A DNA stretch of 64,000 nucleotides. Source: Tetrastigma voinierianum. Its lineage: Eukaryota; Streptophyta; Magnoliopsida; Vitales; Vitaceae. A program made the translations under genes and the position numbers. The notes under the pieces are model-generated. The model ran no database searches and was not told the DNA's origin. It saw only the letters and a list, made by a program, of their open reading frames with translations. Below are positions 59,868-64,000 of this stretch, in pieces. How positions within the stretch are numbered: the first letter of the stretch is position 1; each line of letters starts with the position of its first letter. Location: NCBI GenBank assembly GCA_016808115.1, contig JAEQBH010009476.1, positions 86,455 through 150,454 of the forward strand. Reading direction: 5' to 3'.

Positions 59868-62176
59868 TGTAATTACCACCCCAAGGCTAAGGGTCCCATT
59901 GACCCATTTGTCGACTTGCGAGAATACCTATGGAACATCACATATCTTGATACTACACTATCATGTCTCATTCAGAGACTCTTTTATGGTAAGTAGCCAA
60001 GACCTTTTTCAACTATACTCAAAAATATGCCTAAGGGCTATGTCATAATAGTGCTTGAGAGTTTATTACAACACTCTTATACAAAGAATCATATATTAAC
60101 ACTATTTTTGTTTCTAATATATTTTACAAATGAATATCAAAGAATACATGGCCTTCTTCTGATGCGACCTACGGATGAAACTACGTCATTAATTAATACG
60201 TCTGCACCTTAAATATTTTCCCATAAAGGGTGAGCCACGCCCGATGAGAATGCCGTACGAGGGCTGCTCCCCACCTAAGCTCACATGCAATGTCCACTTA
60301 CCATTCTAATCCGTTAATAAGAACGCTACCAGCATTTATATGGAATCCCACCATGCATGCCATGAAATGAGGATCTGACTCATCATGCTGCCGTGCCAGT
60401 CCTCACCAACTCCCTCACCTGACACCTAAGCCCTTATGAAGAAAGCGGAGTCATTGTGGATGACATCCAATGATAATTTTCAACACAAATTTCATTGTTT
60501 ATAAACTAAAAGATTTTTAGATGATACATCACAATGATCATTTCATATTCAAAATCCATGCACCTTTTTTTGGGTAGCTGATTTTTGGTGTCTCACCGCG
60601 GGCTTTGCAAACCCGTTCACTTTCTTTGCCCTTCCGTGGGGACTATGTTTGACCATAATTGGCGGGTCTTTTTTTACCCGGGAGGGGAGGGTGGTGATCT
60701 ATCGACTTGCTGATGCCCGACACATATTTTCCTTACCAAGCGCAATGTTGATTTACAGCCATGCACTCCACACCCACCCAATGCGATGTCCCATTGCATA
60801 TGCAATGCAATTATATGCCATTGCGTATTTGGCCTCATGTCACATATATGATGAATGCTATATGAACAATTTTATCAAAGCATTTTCCTCTGTGCATCTT
60901 GGGCAATTATATCAAACGTATATATTTCCCTCACATTAACCTATTCATGTCAATGTATCACACAAGCACAAATCAACCTCACATACAAATCTGTTGCCAA
61001 TTAAGTAATGAAGCACTTTTCATCTCTAGGCTAAAATTCACGACCATAACATATCACAAATAGCTACAACATGTCATGTAATGGCCATGTCTACATATAC
61101 AATTCATCACATGTCAATATATTGCCCACATATCAACATTTCATCAAACAAATATCATGGCATGCAATTAATTACTAGTGCATATGATCAAAATTTTAAC
61201 AATGTTGAACTTTAATTCCATTTCCTATCATGTGATCAGATTTTAGACTCAGAAACTTTCAAAGGTCAAACTTTAGCATGAATCGGAGTTGAGATGAGAA
61301 AGATATGGTAGTCGAGTTGAAGTGTAACAAGGGCCACATAATAGTGTGCCTGAGGGTTGCTGGAACATTTTGGCAACTCCAGTACACACAAGTTTTCAAC
61401 CCAAATTTGTTCAGGAAGCAACCCTTTAGACTGGCTACAACCTCGTCTCAATTGAGACGTCAAAATGGGCCATATTCCAATTAATACCACAAAACATGCC
61501 ATAAACGTAATCACTGACTTGGTCCCAGTAGGCGAAACAGCGGCTCTGAAGGATAGAAAAGAAACGAATTAGGAAGAATCCCTACCTCTTAGAGTGCAAC
61601 CCTTGTCGAATATACGGAATTTACTTCTTGGTATGATGAGTTCCAACCTTGAACACCGCTTTCCTTTTCTCTTTCTTTCTCTCTCCCTTTCTTCTCCTTC
61701 TCTCTCTCTTTTCTTTTCCTCTCTTTCTTTCCTTTCTTTCCTTTCCTTTTTTTTTCCCTTCCTTTTCCTTCTTCCTGCTCCCCTTCTGAACGGCTCCCCA
61801 TATTTATAGCATTCTTGTCCATGCATGTTGACGCAACATGCCATGTGTCACCTGATAGCTTGCCATGTGTCTTGCATAGGCCTTTGCCGCGCATTGAGGC
61901 CACATGGCTTTGCCATGTCACCCACATGGCTCACCACATGTCCCACTTATGGTTCGCCATGTGTGCGCGTTTGCAGGTGCCTCGAAAAAAGCAATTTGAC
62001 TATCTGGAATTGATGAAATTAGTTTGTGCAACAAAATTCGTAACGAACAATGATGAAGTCCATTTCATCATCAGAGATCTAGAAAACTGCAGGTTTCAAC
62101 TTTGTATTAGTAGTAAGTTCTTGAGTGTTTGCCCATTTTTTTGGAAAAGTTCAAATTGCCTTGATTTCACAATTTA
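59863..62176 (-). mobile_element. solo LTR F inserted in copia-3
   Basis: A 2304-bp LTR (59,868-62,171), TGTAATTACC at the left and GATTTCACA at the right. It is flanked by GTTTA (59,863-59,867) and ATTTA (62,172-62,176), a 5-bp duplication with one mismatch. Removing it joins the two halves of a copia reading at the expected place. On the minus strand the order is U3 (62,171-61,840), TATAAATA (61,808-61,801), then a purine tract (about 61,790-61,660), the same plan as LTR A. The frames inside it, including the Lys/Arg/Glu-rich ones at 61,569-61,927, come from that tract. Confidence 0.87.
61801..61974 (-). promoter_or_regulatory. LTR F promoter: TATA box and CATGTG cluster
   Basis: TATAAATA (61,808-61,801, minus strand) has six CATGTG or CACATG hexamers upstream, at 61,842, 61,864, 61,901, 61,923, 61,935 and 61,958. 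Each is one transition away from the G-box CACGTG that occupies this place in LTR A. A CATGTC lies at 61,914. Function is inferred from position and motif only. Confidence 0.65.
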
Positions 62177-64000
62177 TGAGGAACTTTGCCACTTCAGAAA
62201 TCAAAGGCCAAGGAAAAATGGTCTTGAAGATGACATATGGGAAGGAATTGACTTTGACCAATGTATTGTATGTACCTGAAATCCACAAGAACTTAGTGTC
62301 TAATTCATTGTTCAAAGTCATGGATTTCGATTGGTGTTTGAGTAAGATAAATTTGTTTTATCAAAGAACATAATGTATGTTTGAGGAAAAGGGTATATAT
62401 GGTGATGGCATGTGGAAGGTTAATGTAATGACTATCATTAAGTCACATATGAATAAAGCTAGTACTTTTGCTTACATTCTTGAATCTTCTAATTTGCAGG
62501 CATGATATGATTATGACAGTATTTAATTATGATGCGTGTAAGATTAATTAATTTAAATCATCCTATAACCTTCCAAATTATCACAGTATAAGTGTGAAAC
62601 TTGTGTGGAGATAAACTGACCAGTCATCTTTTTCAAAGGAGTATTGAAAACACACTGAACCTCTTGACAATCATAGTGACATATTGATTTGAAGTTGCCT
62701 AAACAGGGTGTGGTAATGAATATTGTATCATGCTGATGATAGCCGCAAGTATTTGTATGTACTCAAAAGTAGGATGAGACAATAGAGAAATTTGTTCTCT
62801 ACAACAAATTAGCTCAACAAAGAAAATTAAATATTCTTCAAGTGGGTAGAATTGGTGAGTATGAATCACCATTTGTTGATGTTTACGCTCAACATAGGAT
62901 CATACATGAACCTAACCATACTCGTCGTCAGATGATCAGAATCACCTCTAGATCAATGCAAATCTGTTACCATGCAGATTTCGTCCACCTAAGTCAGATA
63001 AATACGTCTGCTAATTTTGATAAGTTGCTGCAGCTGAGGTTCAGCATCGTTATCGATGATCATATCATCTCTCTGATACTGATATTGGGGATATTTAAGC
63101 CAGTGGTGGTTCCTCCACCTAAAAGGTGCAAATAAGGACCTAAAACTGTGATTGCATTTTCATTGGTTATACATAACGGTACTGTTTATCGATTTCTTTG
63201 TCATGCGTTGAATATCCCAGGATATTCACAGTTTCAATAATGGAATCGAGAATTCTTGCTGATGTATTTCCATAGATCTAGAAAGGCCAAGCGTGAAACA
63301 GTGATGAACTATTAATGAAAATAGTGAGGATCAAGATAAAGACGGTAGGGGTAGGAACCTAAGCGTAGTAAAGAGCAAGAAACAGAAAAATCTTTTGGTC
63401 TGATTTTACGAAATATGTGCTTAAAGGAGACATAAAACTTATAAGAAAGTGTGAACTCTATAGGGTCATGTGGAAAGAAGCCATACATAGTGAGTGATTC
63501 CATGCTATGAAGCCACACTTGGCAACTAGTGGATCTTCCACCAAGTTGTAAACCTGTAAGTTCCAAGTGGGTTTTTAAGAGGAAAAGGAAAGTAGATGGA
63601 TCAATTGAAAGTATAAAACAAGACTTGTGATCAAGGTTACAAAAATAATTGAAACTGTAGTTATTTTGATACATATTCTCGATGATGAATAAATTCCATA
63701 AGGATGAATTACTTGCAATTGCTGAAATGAGAAATCTTGAAGTACATCAAATTGATGTAAAATAACCTTTTCTAAATGGAGAATTAAGATGAAGAAATCT
63801 ATGGAGCAACCTAGAGTTTTTCGCACGGAATGAAATGAAAGTAATAAATCAGTAAAATCATTGTATAGTTAAAACAAGTATCAAAACAATAACAGAAATT
63901 TGACAAACAATTGTAATTATCCGCAAAGTTAAAATTGAATGTGACAAGAGTGTGTGTATGTCAAGGATACAGGCATGAAATGTAAGCGTATGTAGATGAC
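62177..64000 (+). pseudogene. copia-3 pol, right part, runs off the window
   Basis: Continues MRNFATSEIKGQGKMVLKMT then YGKELTLTNVLYVPEIHKNL (62,177-62,297). GMWKVNVMTIIKSHMNKAST follows at about 62,410-62,470. The integrase retains GEYESPFVDVYAQHRIIHEP (about 62,851-62,910) and VVVPPPKR (about 63,103-63,126). RT traces are WKEAI-like, KTRLVIKV and LEVHQIDVK (63,738-63,765). The last twelve bases, 63,989-64,000, spell YVDD, the RT active site, so RNase H and the 3' LTR should lie beyond the window. Many stops and shifts. The minus-strand frames at 63,312-63,826 are shadows. Confidence 0.83.

Noticed and set aside
61569..61927. Lys/Arg/Glu-rich minus-strand frames resembling a nuclear protein
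   Set aside because: They are produced by the purine tract of LTR F; the composition is that of a simple repeat.
1..64000. Organelle-derived insertions, ribosomal RNA, tRNA genes or telomere repeats
   Set aside because: I looked for typical sequences of each and saw none; the tRNA-like boxes belong to SINEs.
1..64000. A previously undescribed gene system
   Set aside because: Every coding stretch I can interpret belongs to a known transposable-element family or to the APO family. The unexplained parts are noncoding and show no coordinated genes.

Overview
The window is nuclear DNA from a flowering plant, most likely a eudicot. It is AT-rich, contains plant Ty3/gypsy and Ty1/copia elements, a hAT transposon with a TTF-type zinc finger, tRNA-derived SINEs with an Au-like tail, and one intron-containing gene for a plant-only organelle protein of the APO family. 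There are no operons, ribosome binding sites or other bacterial features. Nearly everything is decayed repeat sequence. I see no intact protein-coding gene and no structural RNA gene.

Layout. 1-1290: minus-strand gag remnant of an Athila-like gypsy element. 3.94-10.74 kb: Tekay/Del-type chromovirus (element A) with a long 5' LTR, primer site, broken gag-pol and chromodomain. 10.83-15.5 kb: its 3' LTR plus a second related LTR (B), scrambled by what looks like one 2.5-kb inversion. 17.64-17.83 kb: a SINE with long target-site duplications. 19.5-24.7 kb: minus-strand hAT transposase pseudogene split by a solo LTR (C, duplication TGATT). 27.0-37.2 kb: APO1-like gene or pseudogene in four exon blocks, whose 7-kb intron holds a complete but dead Reina-like chromovirus (29,055-33,975, duplication CATTA). 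37.4-37.55 kb: Au-like SINE tail. 38.2-42.04 kb: 5'-truncated chromovirus with its 3' LTR (D). 42.05-42.43 kb: candidate small solo LTR. About 42.9-49.5 kb: minus-strand copia pseudogene split by solo LTR E (duplication GGTTG). 51.18-51.51 kb: AT-rich fold-back element. 51.78-56.38 kb: Tork-like copia with both LTRs. 58.9-64.0 kb: another copia, split by solo LTR F (duplication GTTTA/ATTTA) and running off the right edge at its reverse-transcriptase YVDD box.

How it fits together. Older elements (hAT, two copias, an APO1 intron) served as targets for younger LTR elements, and three of those have since collapsed to solo LTRs. Several long LTRs of the same broad kind (A, B, D, E) share a U3 with G-box or ABRE-like motifs and/or a body made of tandem modules 170-200 bp long. 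The APO1-like gene is the only non-repeat gene. Its exons are recognisable but contain stops and frame changes, so it is a pseudogene unless the assembly carries many small indel errors. All family assignments were made by reading translations by eye. No database search or alignment was run, and boundaries marked approximate could move by tens of bases.
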